Source: JABMQB01 sp964575025
GTDB taxonomy: Bacteria > Bacteroidota > Bacteroidia > Bacteroidales > Prolixibacteraceae
Reading direction: 5' to 3'
Assembly (NCBI GenBank): GCA_964575025.1
Contig: CAZNPV010000016.1
Coordinates: forward strand, 1 to 64,000
Length of the DNA stretch: 64,000 bases
The notes beneath the pieces are model-generated. The model did no database searches, was not told the origin of the DNA, and was given only the letters and a program-made list of their open reading frames with translations. The position numbers and the translations under genes were made by a program. Positions within the stretch are counted from its first letter, which is position 1. Each line of letters starts with the position of its first letter. Of this stretch, positions 52,900-61,312 are shown piece by piece.

Positions 52900-53742
52900 T
52901 TAGTCAATAATTTTCTGACTGATATCGAGAGCTTTCACCGAATGGGTCAATGCTCCGATAGAAATATAATCGACTCCGGTTTCAGCCACTTTCCGGATCC
53001 TCTTCAGGGTCATGTTTCCAGAAGCTTCGGTTTTAGACCTGCCGTTGATCATCTGAACAGCCCGGGCCATCACTTTCGACTTCATATTATCAAGCATAAT
53101 GATATCGACTTCCGCTTCGAGTGCTTCCCTCACCTGTTCCAGGTTTGTTGTTTCCACCTCTATTTTTATGCTTTTGGGTATGTGAGCCCGGATTTCATCC
53201 ACTGCTTTTTTAATCCCCCCGGCCACCTGAATATGGTTGTCTTTAATCAGAACCATATCATAGAGTCCGAAACGGTGATTGGAAGCACCTCCCATCTTAA
53301 CGGCATATTTATCCAGGAGCCGGTATCCGGGAAGGGTTTTCCGGGTATCCAGTATTTCCACGTCATACCCTTTGATGGTTTCCATACACCGGTTGGCATA
53401 GGAAGCAATGCCTGAAAGCCGTTGCAGGAAATTCAGGGCTTTTCGTTCGCCCGTCAACAGGGCCCTGAAGTTTGCCCTGTACGTTGCAATCACCTCGCCG
53501 GAGACCACTTTGCTGCCATCCGGTTTTTTTTCTTCCCACTCCAAGTTTGGGTCAAAACGACGGAAAACATATTCAGCCACCGGAAGACCGGCTATTACAC
53601 CGTATTCCTTTGCCACAAGTACGGCCCTGCGTATCACGTTGGGCGAAATGAGGTTGTTGGTCGTTATATCCCCATCCCCGATATCTTCTGCATAGGCAAG
53701 GTCGAAAAGAACCTCAGCCGATTTTAATACTTTTTCATCCAT
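52900..53742 (-). CDS. nadC: Nicotinate-nucleotide pyrophosphorylase (carboxylating)
   Basis: A 280-residue type II phosphoribosyltransferase that turns quinolinate and PRPP into nicotinate mononucleotide. It shows AEDIGDGDITTNNL, ERKALNFLQRLSGIAS, DTRKTLPGYRLLDKYAVK, GGASNHRFGLYDMVLIKDNH, IEVETTNLEQ and the late GVDYISIGALTHS. It starts 3 nt after nadB and ends 1 nt before coaX. The quinolinate synthase gene nadA is not in the window. Confidence 0.97.
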   Translation of the reverse strand: MDEKVLKSAEVLFDLAYAEDIGDGDITTNNLISPNVIRRAVLVAKEYGVIAGLPVAEYVFRRFDPNLEWEEKKPDGSKVVSGEVIATYRANFRALLTGERKALNFLQRLSGIASYANRCMETIKGYDVEILDTRKTLPGYRLLDKYAVKMGGASNHRFGLYDMVLIKDNHIQVAGGIKKAVDEIRAHIPKSIKIEVETTNLEQVREALEAEVDIIMLDNMKSKVMARAVQMINGRSKTEASGNMTLKRIRKVAETGVDYISIGALTHSVKALDISQKIID

Positions 53743-53745
53743 AAC

Positions 53746-55317
53746 CTAGTCTCTGACTTTTTCAAAATGTAAAGGAACCCCCTTTTGCTGTATCGTATGA
53801 ATCCTGAAATCAGAATTTTGTTCCTTAAAATCTTCTCTGATGTGGCTTCCCCGGCTTTCCTTCCGGATCAGGGCTCCCCGGGCAAGCAACCACCCTACTG
53901 TTGTTATATGCTTGGTTTTTAATAAATTATACTCATTTTGGTGTTCGGCATATTTCTCTGACAACCCGGCAAGTTTCACCAGTGTCTTTTCCAGCCCCTC
54001 CCCGCTTCGTACGATGCCTGCATGGGCCAGAAGAATTCCGGCAATCTCATTTTTTACGTCGATAAAGATTTTCTCGTTTTCGGGATCGATCCGGATGGAT
54101 TCCGGGAGCGAGGGGATCCCTTCCAAAGGCTCCTGTTCAGCAGCCATTTCGCTGGCCCGTTTACCGAACACCAGGCATTCGGTGAGGGAATTGCTTGCCA
54201 GCCGGTTGGCGCCCATGACTCCTGTAGAGGCAGCTTCCCCGCAAACAAACAATCCGTTGATATTGGTTTCCCCATGCAATCCGGTTCGTATGCCGCCAAT
54301 CATATAATGCGCTGCCGGAGCTACCGGCAAAAGATCGTTGATCATATCAAAACCCAGGCCCGCCAGCTTATCATAAATGGTGTGAAACCTCGTTTTTATG
54401 GCTTCGGCATTCAGATGCTTCAGCGACAGATAAACCCTTTTTTCTTCCGATTGCTGAATCTGCTGATAGATGGAGTAAGCGACCACATCGCGGGGAGCCA
54501 GCTCTGCCAGGGGATGAATTTTTTTCATAAACCGTTCCCCCTGTTCGTTTAACAGCCAGGCTCCTTCCCCTCTGACGGCTTCGCTGATCAGAAAAGCATC
54601 CTCTCCGGGCACCATCAGCGCCGAGGGATGAAACTGTACAAATTCAACATCTGCAATTTTGGCCCCGGCATCCCAGGCCAGGGCTATCCCATCACCGGTA
54701 GCGGTGTGTGGATTGGTCGACCGGGCATAGATCCTTGAAAAACCTCCGGTTGCCAGAATAACCGCTTTCGCCCGGAAAAACAGGTTCTTCCGGGAAACAA
54801 AATCAAAAGCTTGAATTCCGGTTACCCGGTTGTTGTGTTTGATAAGCGATACAACAGCGGTATATTCAAAAGATTGAATGGTTTTCCGGCTTTTCACCTG
54901 CCCCAGCATAAAAGAGGTAAGTTTTTTACCGGTAGCATCCCCGTCGGCATGAAGAATCCTTCGCCGGGTGTGGCCTCCCTCAAGGCCCAACGTGTAGCCT
55001 GATCCTTCCTTATCAAACTCCATCCCCATCTCCATGAGTTCCAAAATCCTCTCCCGCCCTTCATAGGCAAGGATTCGTACGGCATCGTAATCGCATAATC
55101 CCCGGCCTGCGTTGAGGGTATCCTGCAGATGCTGTTCCGGTGAATCACCGGGATCCATGGCGGCAGCTATCCCTCCCTGTGCATAATAGGAATTGCTGGT
55201 ATCCAGTTCCGACTTGGTTACTATCGCTACCTTCCCATACTGCGAGGAATAATAGGCCGCAGCCAACCCGGCCAACCCACTGCCAACTACAACAATATCA
55301 AAATCAAATGTCTGCAT
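53746..55317 (-). CDS. nadB: L-aspartate oxidase
   Basis: A 523-residue flavoenzyme that oxidises L-aspartate to iminoaspartate for NAD synthesis. The FAD loop is VVVGSGLAGLAAAYY; other signatures are YYAQGGIAAAM, EGGHTRRRILHADGDATG, HPSALMV and the C-terminal helical domain. I chose ATG 55317 rather than the TTG two codons upstream. A perfect TACCTTTG -7 box lies just upstream, making nadB the first gene of the long envelope/cofactor unit. Confidence 0.96.
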   Translation of the reverse strand: MQTFDFDIVVVGSGLAGLAAAYYSSQYGKVAIVTKSELDTSNSYYAQGGIAAAMDPGDSPEQHLQDTLNAGRGLCDYDAVRILAYEGRERILELMEMGMEFDKEGSGYTLGLEGGHTRRRILHADGDATGKKLTSFMLGQVKSRKTIQSFEYTAVVSLIKHNNRVTGIQAFDFVSRKNLFFRAKAVILATGGFSRIYARSTNPHTATGDGIALAWDAGAKIADVEFVQFHPSALMVPGEDAFLISEAVRGEGAWLLNEQGERFMKKIHPLAELAPRDVVAYSIYQQIQQSEEKRVYLSLKHLNAEAIKTRFHTIYDKLAGLGFDMINDLLPVAPAAHYMIGGIRTGLHGETNINGLFVCGEAASTGVMGANRLASNSLTECLVFGKRASEMAAEQEPLEGIPSLPESIRIDPENEKIFIDVKNEIAGILLAHAGIVRSGEGLEKTLVKLAGLSEKYAEHQNEYNLLKTKHITTVGWLLARGALIRKESRGSHIREDFKEQNSDFRIHTIQQKGVPLHFEKVRD

Positions 55318-55339
55318 CTGCAACCTTCCTTCTGTGCAG

Positions 55340-55347
55340 CAAAGGTA
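55340..55347 (-). promoter_or_regulatory. -7 box of the nadB-to-ppiD unit
   Basis: On the minus strand TACCTTTG, the most common form of the Bacteroidota -7 element, 22 nt before the nadB ATG. A -33 TTTG is not obvious. Confidence 0.6.
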
Positions 55348-55413
55348 CGATTTATCGCCATCATTCCGTCACGATTTATCCGGGAAGATGGGGAAATGGA
55401 AAATTGTTGTCGG

Positions 55414-55452
55414 TTCCCGATAGGAAATCGGGACTCCGCTTCGCTTCGTGTC
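55414..55452 (+). repeat. 39-nt hairpin repeat core, copy 1
   Basis: TTCCCGAT-AGGAA-ATCGGGA hairpin followed by CTCCGCTTCGCTTCGTGTC. Flanked on the right by phased heptamers (CAGTTGA, CGGTTGT, CAGTTGC) and a CTGGTTG array to about 55496. Nearly identical copies occur at 61154 and 62894 in the same orientation. Confidence 0.9.
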
Positions 55453-55544
55453 AGTTGACGGTTGTCAGTTGCTGGTTCTGGTTGCTGGTTGCTGGTACTA
55501 CAAAACCGGAATTGGATTCAATGGTCTTCAGGGGATATTCCCCT

Positions 55545-56108
55545 TCAAAGTATAAACCTGAATCTTCCCCCAAGAACAGGTATTACAGGCATATTGATAT
55601 CCAGGGAACCAAACCATCCCGGTTTATAATCCGGCTTTGAATACCGGTCTTTGAAGAGTTGAAAAGCGACTCCCACTTCAGGCTGAAAGATGACATTTCC
55701 CGTCAGGAAGAGATCATACGATAGCGAATTATCAAAATAGAGGTATCTCCACACCGCTGCAGCACTTTCACTTTTTAAAAATGTCAATCCGCTATTTACC
55801 GCCCATTTTTTTGCTTTGTATTTTTCTGATTCTTTCCCAAAATAGATGCTGACATCCGAACCGACGGTGTAGTTTCTAAAAAAACCAAATTCGCGTTGAA
55901 AGCCGTTTCCCAGTTTAACATTCAACACTACATTTCTGTCTACGCAAAATCCGATGCCGGCATGAAACAGATCGGGTATGGAAGCGCCGGCAATAAGGAT
56001 CATATTTTTACCCTGTCCGCATGCAATGGTTTGCATCCACAGAAACACGGGAAGGATCAGGATCCATTTTTCAAGACCGCTTCGTACACGTTTTCCCGGA
56101 TGATTCAT
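55545..56108 (-). CDS. Small exported protein, probable outer-membrane beta-barrel
   Basis: A 187-residue protein from ATG 56108. A basic stretch and a hydrophobic helix ending near TIACGQG serve as signal peptide. The rest alternates in short amphipathic strands (MILIAGASIPDLFHAGIGF, VVLNVKLGNGF, YDLFLTGNVIFQPEVGVAF) and ends in GGRFRFIL, a barrel-like C-terminus. An ATG 24 nt upstream is an alternative. No family is recognised. It shares a strand with, and lies 55 nt after, the racemase gene. Confidence 0.68.
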   Translation of the reverse strand: MNHPGKRVRSGLEKWILILPVFLWMQTIACGQGKNMILIAGASIPDLFHAGIGFCVDRNVVLNVKLGNGFQREFGFFRNYTVGSDVSIYFGKESEKYKAKKWAVNSGLTFLKSESAAAVWRYLYFDNSLSYDLFLTGNVIFQPEVGVAFQLFKDRYSKPDYKPGWFGSLDINMPVIPVLGGRFRFIL

Positions 56109-56163
56109 ATTTTGTTGAAGTCTGATTTTCATAAATAAACAGGATGAATGGTACATTAATAAC

Positions 56164-56853
56164 TCAGCTTAATGCATAATCAACAGCTGCCCTGGCATGA
56201 ATTTCCGTGGTATTGAAAAGAGGAAGCGTTGTATCTTCCGGGTAGATCAGGATGGGTATCTCGGTACATCCGAGGATGATTCCTTCGGCCCCCTTTAAAG
56301 CCAGGTTATCCATAATTTCCAGAAACCGTTTTTTTGTTTCCGGCAAAAACTGTTCTTTCAGCAATTCATTGAATATTGCGTCATGGACAAAGTCGCGGTT
56401 CTCTTTATCCGGCACCAGGGAAACAATTCCCTGTTTCCGAAGTTCTTCATGGTAAAAATCCATTTCCATGGTATAGCGGGTTCCCAGCAGCCCCACCTTT
56501 TTCAGTTCTTTTTTGCGAACCGCTCTGGCTGTTTCCTCCCCGATGTGGATCAGGGGCAATCCGGTTTCCTCCCGGATTTGTGTTGCAAACCGGTGCATGG
56601 TATTGGCACAAAGCAGGATACAATCGACACCGGCCTGTTTCACAGCCCTGGCTGCCGGCTGAATCACCGGCCAGGCATCCTCAAGGGTACCCCGGCTAAT
56701 GGCCGCATCAACCTCCCCATAGTTCACCGAATAAAGAACCATCCGCGCAGCATGCAATCCTCCCAGTCGTTCATTCATGTACTGGTTTATGATCCGGTAG
56801 TAATCCACCGTGGAGACCCAACTGGTCCCTCCCACCAAACCGATTGTTTTCAT
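56164..56853 (-). CDS. Aspartate/glutamate racemase-family enzyme
   Basis: A 229-residue cofactor-independent racemase fold. The opening MKTIGLVGGTSW, the first catalytic cysteine in ILLCANTMH and the second in EGIILGCTEIP are present, so it should be active; aspartate or a broad-spectrum amino acid is the likely substrate. I chose ATG 56853, which gives the canonical start; a 44-codon upstream extension contains no family sequence. No other amino-acid gene is adjacent. Confidence 0.9.
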   Translation of the reverse strand: MKTIGLVGGTSWVSTVDYYRIINQYMNERLGGLHAARMVLYSVNYGEVDAAISRGTLEDAWPVIQPAARAVKQAGVDCILLCANTMHRFATQIREETGLPLIHIGEETARAVRKKELKKVGLLGTRYTMEMDFYHEELRKQGIVSLVPDKENRDFVHDAIFNELLKEQFLPETKKRFLEIMDNLALKGAEGIILGCTEIPILIYPEDTTLPLFNTTEIHARAAVDYALS

Positions 56854-57007
56854 TTGATTAAAAGTGTTAAATTTATAAATGGTGTGATACATAGAATCCC
56901 TGACCTCTTTTTTGTCTCCCCTGAAACAGGGGGATGTCATCTGCCCGTTGGCGGCTGACAGACGGGTGAAGAAGTGTTCGTTCATTTACGTTTAAAGGAA
57001 CTGGGTA

Positions 57008-57751
57008 TTAAAACAAACTCTTTGCTGATTCAATGACCACTTCCTTAATCCTTGTTTGAGGGGAAAGGTGAAGCAACCAATGGATGGTTTTAAAAACATC
57101 CGACGGCTGGATCATTTCAGATCCTTCCAGGGGTGTTCCCGAGTTATACGCCATCTCGGTAGCTACCCATCCTGGACAGATCGCCGTAGCACTGACACCA
57201 TACTCCGCGAGTTCACGGACCAGTGAATGGGTGAATCCCACCAATCCGAATTTTGAAGCACAGTATCCGCCACTCTCAGCAAAACCCACTTTCCCGGAAC
57301 GTGATGCGATATTGAAGATATAACCGGATCGTTGTTTTTTCATCACAGGAACGACCTCTTTTACCAGACTGAAAGCTGCTGTCAGGTTGGTTACCAGTTG
57401 TTGCTCAAATTTTTCCATCGAAAGGGTGGATGTCCCTTTGTGGTATATACCGGCATTGTTCACCAATACATCCATCCTCCCAAACCGGTCCATGACTGTG
57501 TTGATTCCCGCAACCACCTTCTCCCGGTTGGTAACATCCATAGCCAGCTGAAAGGGTTTAGGAGGTCCTCCCGCATCCTGGGTGTCCATTATTTCCCGGG
57601 CTACTGTGGCAAGGGCGGACTGGCTTCTGCCGGTCAGTATGGTCTGGTATCCCAGGTCAGCAAGCCCAAAGGCACAGGCTCTACCGATGCCACTGCCAGC
57701 CCCTGTGATCATCGCTGTTTTTCCCCTTCCGGTTTTTTCGTATGATTCCAT
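57008..57751 (-). CDS. Short-chain dehydrogenase/reductase, 3-ketoacyl-ACP reductase type
   Basis: A 247-residue Rossmann oxidoreductase. The cofactor loop is ITGAGSGIGRA with a following TGRS that suggests NADP, the NNAG motif is present, and the catalytic Ser, Tyr and Lys lie in IASRSGKVGFAESGGYCASKFG. Substrate is unknown. I chose ATG 57751; the frame extends 15 codons upstream past a -7-like TACCTTAG at 57793-57786. It lies between the racemase and the response-regulator genes. Confidence 0.88.
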   Translation of the reverse strand: MESYEKTGRGKTAMITGAGSGIGRACAFGLADLGYQTILTGRSQSALATVAREIMDTQDAGGPPKPFQLAMDVTNREKVVAGINTVMDRFGRMDVLVNNAGIYHKGTSTLSMEKFEQQLVTNLTAAFSLVKEVVPVMKKQRSGYIFNIASRSGKVGFAESGGYCASKFGLVGFTHSLVRELAEYGVSATAICPGWVATEMAYNSGTPLEGSEMIQPSDVFKTIHWLLHLSPQTRIKEVVIESAKSLF

Positions 57752-57809
57752 AATCCATCGTTTTAAATCTTCCTTTCCTGTGGAGCTAAGGTACAAATCG
57801 GACGGCGAA

Positions 57810-58502
57810 TTATCCGTTTACGGAAAGAAAAAAACCGCTTCCATGGATGTTTTTGATTTCTATCGAAGGATCTTCGGAGAGGTATTTTCTCAGACGGGTG
57901 ATAAATACATCCATGCTTCGGGCTGTGAAGTAATCCTCTGTTCCCCAGATTTTGTTCAATGCGAGCTCCCTGGGAAGAAGCTTATTCCGGTGTTCGCATA
58001 ACAATTTCAGGAGATCGGCCTCCTTGGGGGATAATTTTCGTATCTCCTTCTTAAAGGTTATCTGACGAAGGGTGGAATCAAACCGGTAGGCTCCGACCTG
58101 AAAAATCCGTGATTCAGGGTTTTCATTGTCGCCCTGCCTTTTGATCACTGCTTCTATCTTGCATAAAAGCACGTCGGTATCAAACGGTTTGGTAATGTAG
58201 TCGTCGGCTCCGATGCGGTACCCCCGGAGAATATCCTCTTTCAAGGTTTTGGCCGTAAGAAAAATCAAAGGAACACTACCGTCTGATTTCCGTATTTCCG
58301 CAGCCAGGGTAAATCCATCCACATTGGGAAGCATAACATCAAGAACGCACAGGGTATAAACCCCGTTCCTGAAATGTTTCAGAGCATATTTGCCGTCATC
58401 CACCCAGGTAACCCGGTAGTTGTTGATCTCGAGGTACGATTTCAGCACCGCCCCGAAACTCAGGTCATCTTCCACCAGAAAAATATGGGATTGATCGGGC
58501 AT
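57810..58502 (-). CDS. OmpR-family response regulator (RprY-like)
   Basis: A 230-residue DNA-binding response regulator. The receiver domain (1-122) has the acidic pair E11-D12, the phosphorylation site D55 in CVLDVMLPN, a conserved threonine in IFLTAKT and the KPFD lysine near 105. A winged-helix effector (about 130-228) follows with KLSPKEADLLKLLCEH and the DNA-recognition region SMDVFITRLRKYL. It starts 3 nt after the kinase gene, so the two form a two-component system. The phased TTAAC array at 60255-60291 is its likely target. Confidence 0.94.
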   Translation of the reverse strand: MPDQSHIFLVEDDLSFGAVLKSYLEINNYRVTWVDDGKYALKHFRNGVYTLCVLDVMLPNVDGFTLAAEIRKSDGSVPLIFLTAKTLKEDILRGYRIGADDYITKPFDTDVLLCKIEAVIKRQGDNENPESRIFQVGAYRFDSTLRQITFKKEIRKLSPKEADLLKLLCEHRNKLLPRELALNKIWGTEDYFTARSMDVFITRLRKYLSEDPSIEIKNIHGSGFFLSVNG

Positions 58503-58505
58503 AAT

Positions 58506-60212
58506 CTATCTGTTTTCCCGTATATAGGGTAAAAATACACAAAATATACTTCCCTTTCCGGGTTCACTCTGGACGCTAATATTCCCCTGGTTGGCTTCCA
58601 CCACGGCTTTCACATAACTCAGGCCCAATCCGAACCCTTTCACATTGTGAATATTGCCTCCTGAAAGCCGGTAGAATTTTTCAAAAATCTTCCCCTGAAC
58701 GGCTTTGGTCATTCCCATTCCTTGATCCCTGACACATAGGGTAACTCCTTTTGCTGACTCTTTGGTCGTTAGGGTAATTTCCGGAGGGTCCACGGAATAT
58801 TTAATGGCATTGTCCAACAGATTATAAATGATGTTGGCGCCATGGGTTTTATCGGTCATCACCACCGAATGGGATGCCTCCAGAAAGGTCTGTATCTTCC
58901 CGGAACGTTTTTCGACCTGCAGGGAAATTCCCTCTATTACCCGGTTAATCAAAGCATGCAGATCAACAGGTTCCCAAGCAAAATCAAACTCCTTTTTGTC
59001 GAGTCGTGCGATGGTCAGAATATCCTCAACCTGCCGGTTCATCCGGGTGTTTTCTTTTTTAATCATGCCGAGAAAATAGCGGACTCTCTCAGGATCACCG
59101 ATCACTTTTTCATTGGTTGCCGAATCGGCAGCCAACGAAATGGTGGCAATGGGTGTTTTAAACTCATGGGTCATGTTGTTGATGAAATCCGATTTCATTT
59201 CCGAGATCTTTTTTTGCCTCAGTATGTAATGAATACTTAGAGCAAAGGTCAGCAGGATAATCAGGGAAAAAACAAACGATAGGATAAGCAGCCAGTTGAC
59301 AGAACGAAAAATAAAGCTTTCCTGCCGGGGAAAATAGACCGAAAGGATAAGGTTCCGGGCAAACAGGTTGCTCGGATAAAGGGATGCCTGAAACGGGGAA
59401 TGAACCAAGAGGAGAGAATCGGCCGATTCCGATTGTTCCACGGGAATGGAATCACGCAACACCCCAAATTCATACGCAATGGGAATCTGCTGTTCTGCAA
59501 GCGCCTTTTTCAGCGTTTCATTGATTCGTTGAGGGTCTGCCTCAAAGGCATCCCAGGAAACCACTTCGGTCACCACCCGGGAGGCAATGTTTTTCAGCTT
59601 TTTTGTTTTGACTTTGATGCTTTTTGAAAAATCAGGAGCTACCTCAAAGAGCGTATCCAGATCTGTCTCCAGTGAATCGATCCGTTCCACACTGAGGGTG
59701 ATCAATGAATCCACATCACCCTGAAGGGTATCCCGGAACCATATCAGATCCCCGACGGTATCCGGGGGGTTGTGAAGAACAAGCAAATTGCTGTCGTCAG
59801 CAAATACGGAATGTACGGATTCATATTCGTATTGTATCATTCCGTTCTCCGAACTGTCTGTATTCATGCTGAACCCGATGGTTGTTTTCCGGTTACCGGG
59901 ACGGGTTTGCCGGATGATGGTCACAGGGTTACGTTTAAGCGAGTCGGGAAACCCTGAAAAAACGTGTGCTCCGGAAGCTGGGTGCGGGCTCCTGCCGGCC
60001 GATTCGCTAAACATCAGCTCATTCACCACTCCCATGTTGTGCATCCGGTCCAACTGTTCCACCGTAGTGATCAATGCCCGGGTAACCCCCCGCTCAAACA
60101 GTTCGTTTTTAACCTTCAGGGCATTGCGCATCCAGATCAACTGTACCCCAATGATCCCAAGGAGTGAAATGCCCATGAGTATGACCAGCCCGATGAACCG
60201 TTTTCTATTCAT
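58506..60212 (-). CDS. Sensor histidine kinase (RprX-like)
   Basis: A 568-residue inner-membrane kinase. Helix 1 is at about 7-28, a periplasmic sensor region of about 270 residues follows, helix 2 is at about 302-328, then the dimerisation domain with the phospho-acceptor histidine near residue 349 (FINNMTHEFKTPIA) and an ATPase domain with N box (IIYNLLDNAIKYS), G1 (DQGMGM) and G2 (GFGLGLSYVKAV). The sensed signal is not known; the periplasmic part is Glu/Asp/Ser-rich and without a recognised domain. It is the first gene of the pair, with a TATATTTG -7 box just upstream. Confidence 0.94.
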   Translation of the reverse strand: MNRKRFIGLVILMGISLLGIIGVQLIWMRNALKVKNELFERGVTRALITTVEQLDRMHNMGVVNELMFSESAGRSPHPASGAHVFSGFPDSLKRNPVTIIRQTRPGNRKTTIGFSMNTDSSENGMIQYEYESVHSVFADDSNLLVLHNPPDTVGDLIWFRDTLQGDVDSLITLSVERIDSLETDLDTLFEVAPDFSKSIKVKTKKLKNIASRVVTEVVSWDAFEADPQRINETLKKALAEQQIPIAYEFGVLRDSIPVEQSESADSLLLVHSPFQASLYPSNLFARNLILSVYFPRQESFIFRSVNWLLILSFVFSLIILLTFALSIHYILRQKKISEMKSDFINNMTHEFKTPIATISLAADSATNEKVIGDPERVRYFLGMIKKENTRMNRQVEDILTIARLDKKEFDFAWEPVDLHALINRVIEGISLQVEKRSGKIQTFLEASHSVVMTDKTHGANIIYNLLDNAIKYSVDPPEITLTTKESAKGVTLCVRDQGMGMTKAVQGKIFEKFYRLSGGNIHNVKGFGLGLSYVKAVVEANQGNISVQSEPGKGSIFCVFLPYIRENR

Positions 60213-60219
60213 AACATGC

Positions 60220-60227
60220 CAAATATA
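60220..60227 (-). promoter_or_regulatory. -7 box of the histidine kinase operon
   Basis: On the minus strand TATATTTG, 8 nt before the kinase ATG region. The -33 position has no TTG, suggesting activation by a bound regulator; the TTAAC array begins 28 nt upstream. Confidence 0.55.
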
Positions 60228-60254
60228 CGCAATTGAAAAACCTGAACTGCACCT

Positions 60255-60291
60255 TTAACTTTTCCTTAACAGATTTTAACCCGGCTTTAAC
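60255..60291 (+). promoter_or_regulatory. Four phased TTAAC direct repeats, likely response-regulator binding array
   Basis: TTAAC occurs at 60255-60259, 60266-60270, 60276-60280 and 60287-60291, that is with steps of 11, 10 and 11 bp, one per DNA turn. It ends 4 nt before the -33 TTG of the divergent plus-strand promoter. OmpR-family regulators bind tandem direct repeats with such spacing. Confidence 0.72.
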
Positions 60292-60294
60292 GGG

Positions 60295-60322
60295 TTGATA
60301 AACCGCACATAAACTATATTTG
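60295..60322 (+). promoter_or_regulatory. Promoter of the secreted protein gene at 60349
   Basis: TTG (60295-60297), a 17-nt spacer and TATATTTG (60315-60322). The -7 octamer is identical to that of the divergent kinase operon. Confidence 0.65.
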
Positions 60323-60348
60323 TCTGGAAACATAAAAAAACGAATGTC

Positions 60349-61092
60349 ATGAAGAAAAAAGAAGGATTAACCGGATTGTGGATTGTTATGGCACTGTTGC
60401 TCCAGACCGGTCTGGCTGGTGCGCAGGAAAAAGAGGCTGAATCAAAAAAACACATTCAGCTGATCATGGAAACCGATGGGAAAATAACCGAACTCGATAC
60501 GGTCATAGAGGGAGATAAACTATTTGTCTGGCACGGGAATACCATCGGGAAAGACCGGAAATGGATCACCGTGGAAAGCAGGCAGGTCGATTCGGATTCC
60601 CTGCTCAAAGAGGGGAAGAAGTTTCTCTTTATCAGCGAAGACGATGAAACCGTGATCCCGGAAGGTCCATTGAATGTGAAAGCCCTGGCTGCTCCCCGAG
60701 AGATCAGCGTAATGCGTAGAAAAGCCGGTGGCAACGTCATTGACCTGAGCGATCCGGGAATCATCTCCTACAAAAAGAAAAAAATACGCGACGGACGGGA
60801 GAAAATTACCATCGTCCGGGAAGAACCAACCGGGGAAGAACCCGAAATGAATGTGCTGATTCATGCGATAAAAACCCCGTCAGACATCCGGGAATTTCAC
60901 CCCGAAAGAAACAACCATGTCCGGATCATGACAAAAAAAGCCCATGAAGAGAGCCCGGAGACCGAAACGGAAGTATATGAATTCCTGGATGAAGAAGGAA
61001 ACCGGGTAAAAATCCGGAAAATCATCAAAAACAAGGAAAGCTCCATACAGGTAGAAGAAACAGAGGAAAAAAAGAGCAATGACGAGCGATGA
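60349..61092 (+). CDS. Exported protein of unknown function, linked to the two-component system
   Basis: A 247-residue protein with a signal peptide (MKKK start, hydrophobic core, cleavage near GLAGAQ at 26). The mature protein is unusually rich in Lys and Glu with a beta-like N-terminal half (HIQLIMETDGKITELDTVIEG, LFVWHG) and a charged, probably extended C-terminal tail. I recognise no family. It diverges from the histidine kinase operon, shares its regulatory gap and has the phased array directly at its promoter, so it is a candidate output or accessory factor of that system. Confidence 0.75.
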   Translation: MKKKEGLTGLWIVMALLLQTGLAGAQEKEAESKKHIQLIMETDGKITELDTVIEGDKLFVWHGNTIGKDRKWITVESRQVDSDSLLKEGKKFLFISEDDETVIPEGPLNVKALAAPREISVMRRKAGGNVIDLSDPGIISYKKKKIRDGREKITIVREEPTGEEPEMNVLIHAIKTPSDIREFHPERNNHVRIMTKKAHEESPETETEVYEFLDEEGNRVKIRKIIKNKESSIQVEETEEKKSNDER

Positions 61093-61153
61093 GATCGGTT
61101 GTTAATGACACCCCGCATTTCAGAGTGTAGCGAATGACATGAAGCGGGAGAGG

Positions 61154-61192
61154 TTCCCGATGGGAAATCGGGACTCCGCTTCGCTTCGTGTC
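61154..61192 (+). repeat. 39-nt hairpin repeat core, copy 2
   Basis: Same as copy 1 with one base change (GATGGG for GATAGG in the loop). It is followed by the heptamers CAGTTGA, CTGTTGA, CGGTTAT, CGGTTGT, CGGTTAT, CAGTT and then another hairpin TTCCCGAT/ATCGGGAA at 61230-61250. Confidence 0.9.
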
Positions 61193-61270
61193 AGTTGACT
61201 GTTGACGGTTATCGGTTGTCGGTTATCAGTTCCCGATGGGAAATCGGGAACAGTCCCTGGCCTGGCTCTT

Positions 61271-61312
61271 GGCTCTTGGTTCCTGGTTCTTGGCTCTTGG
61301 TTCCTGGTTCTT
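61271..61312 (+). repeat. Perfect 21-nt tandem duplication
   Basis: Positions 61271-61291 and 61292-61312 are identical (GGCTCTTGGTTCC followed by TGGTTCTT). A degenerate third copy is at about 61333-61353. Confidence 0.9.

Noticed and set aside
55140..55640. Plus-strand open frame over the nadB start and repeat region
   Set aside because: It is antisense to nadB and the small barrel gene and runs through the repeat core; no coding character.
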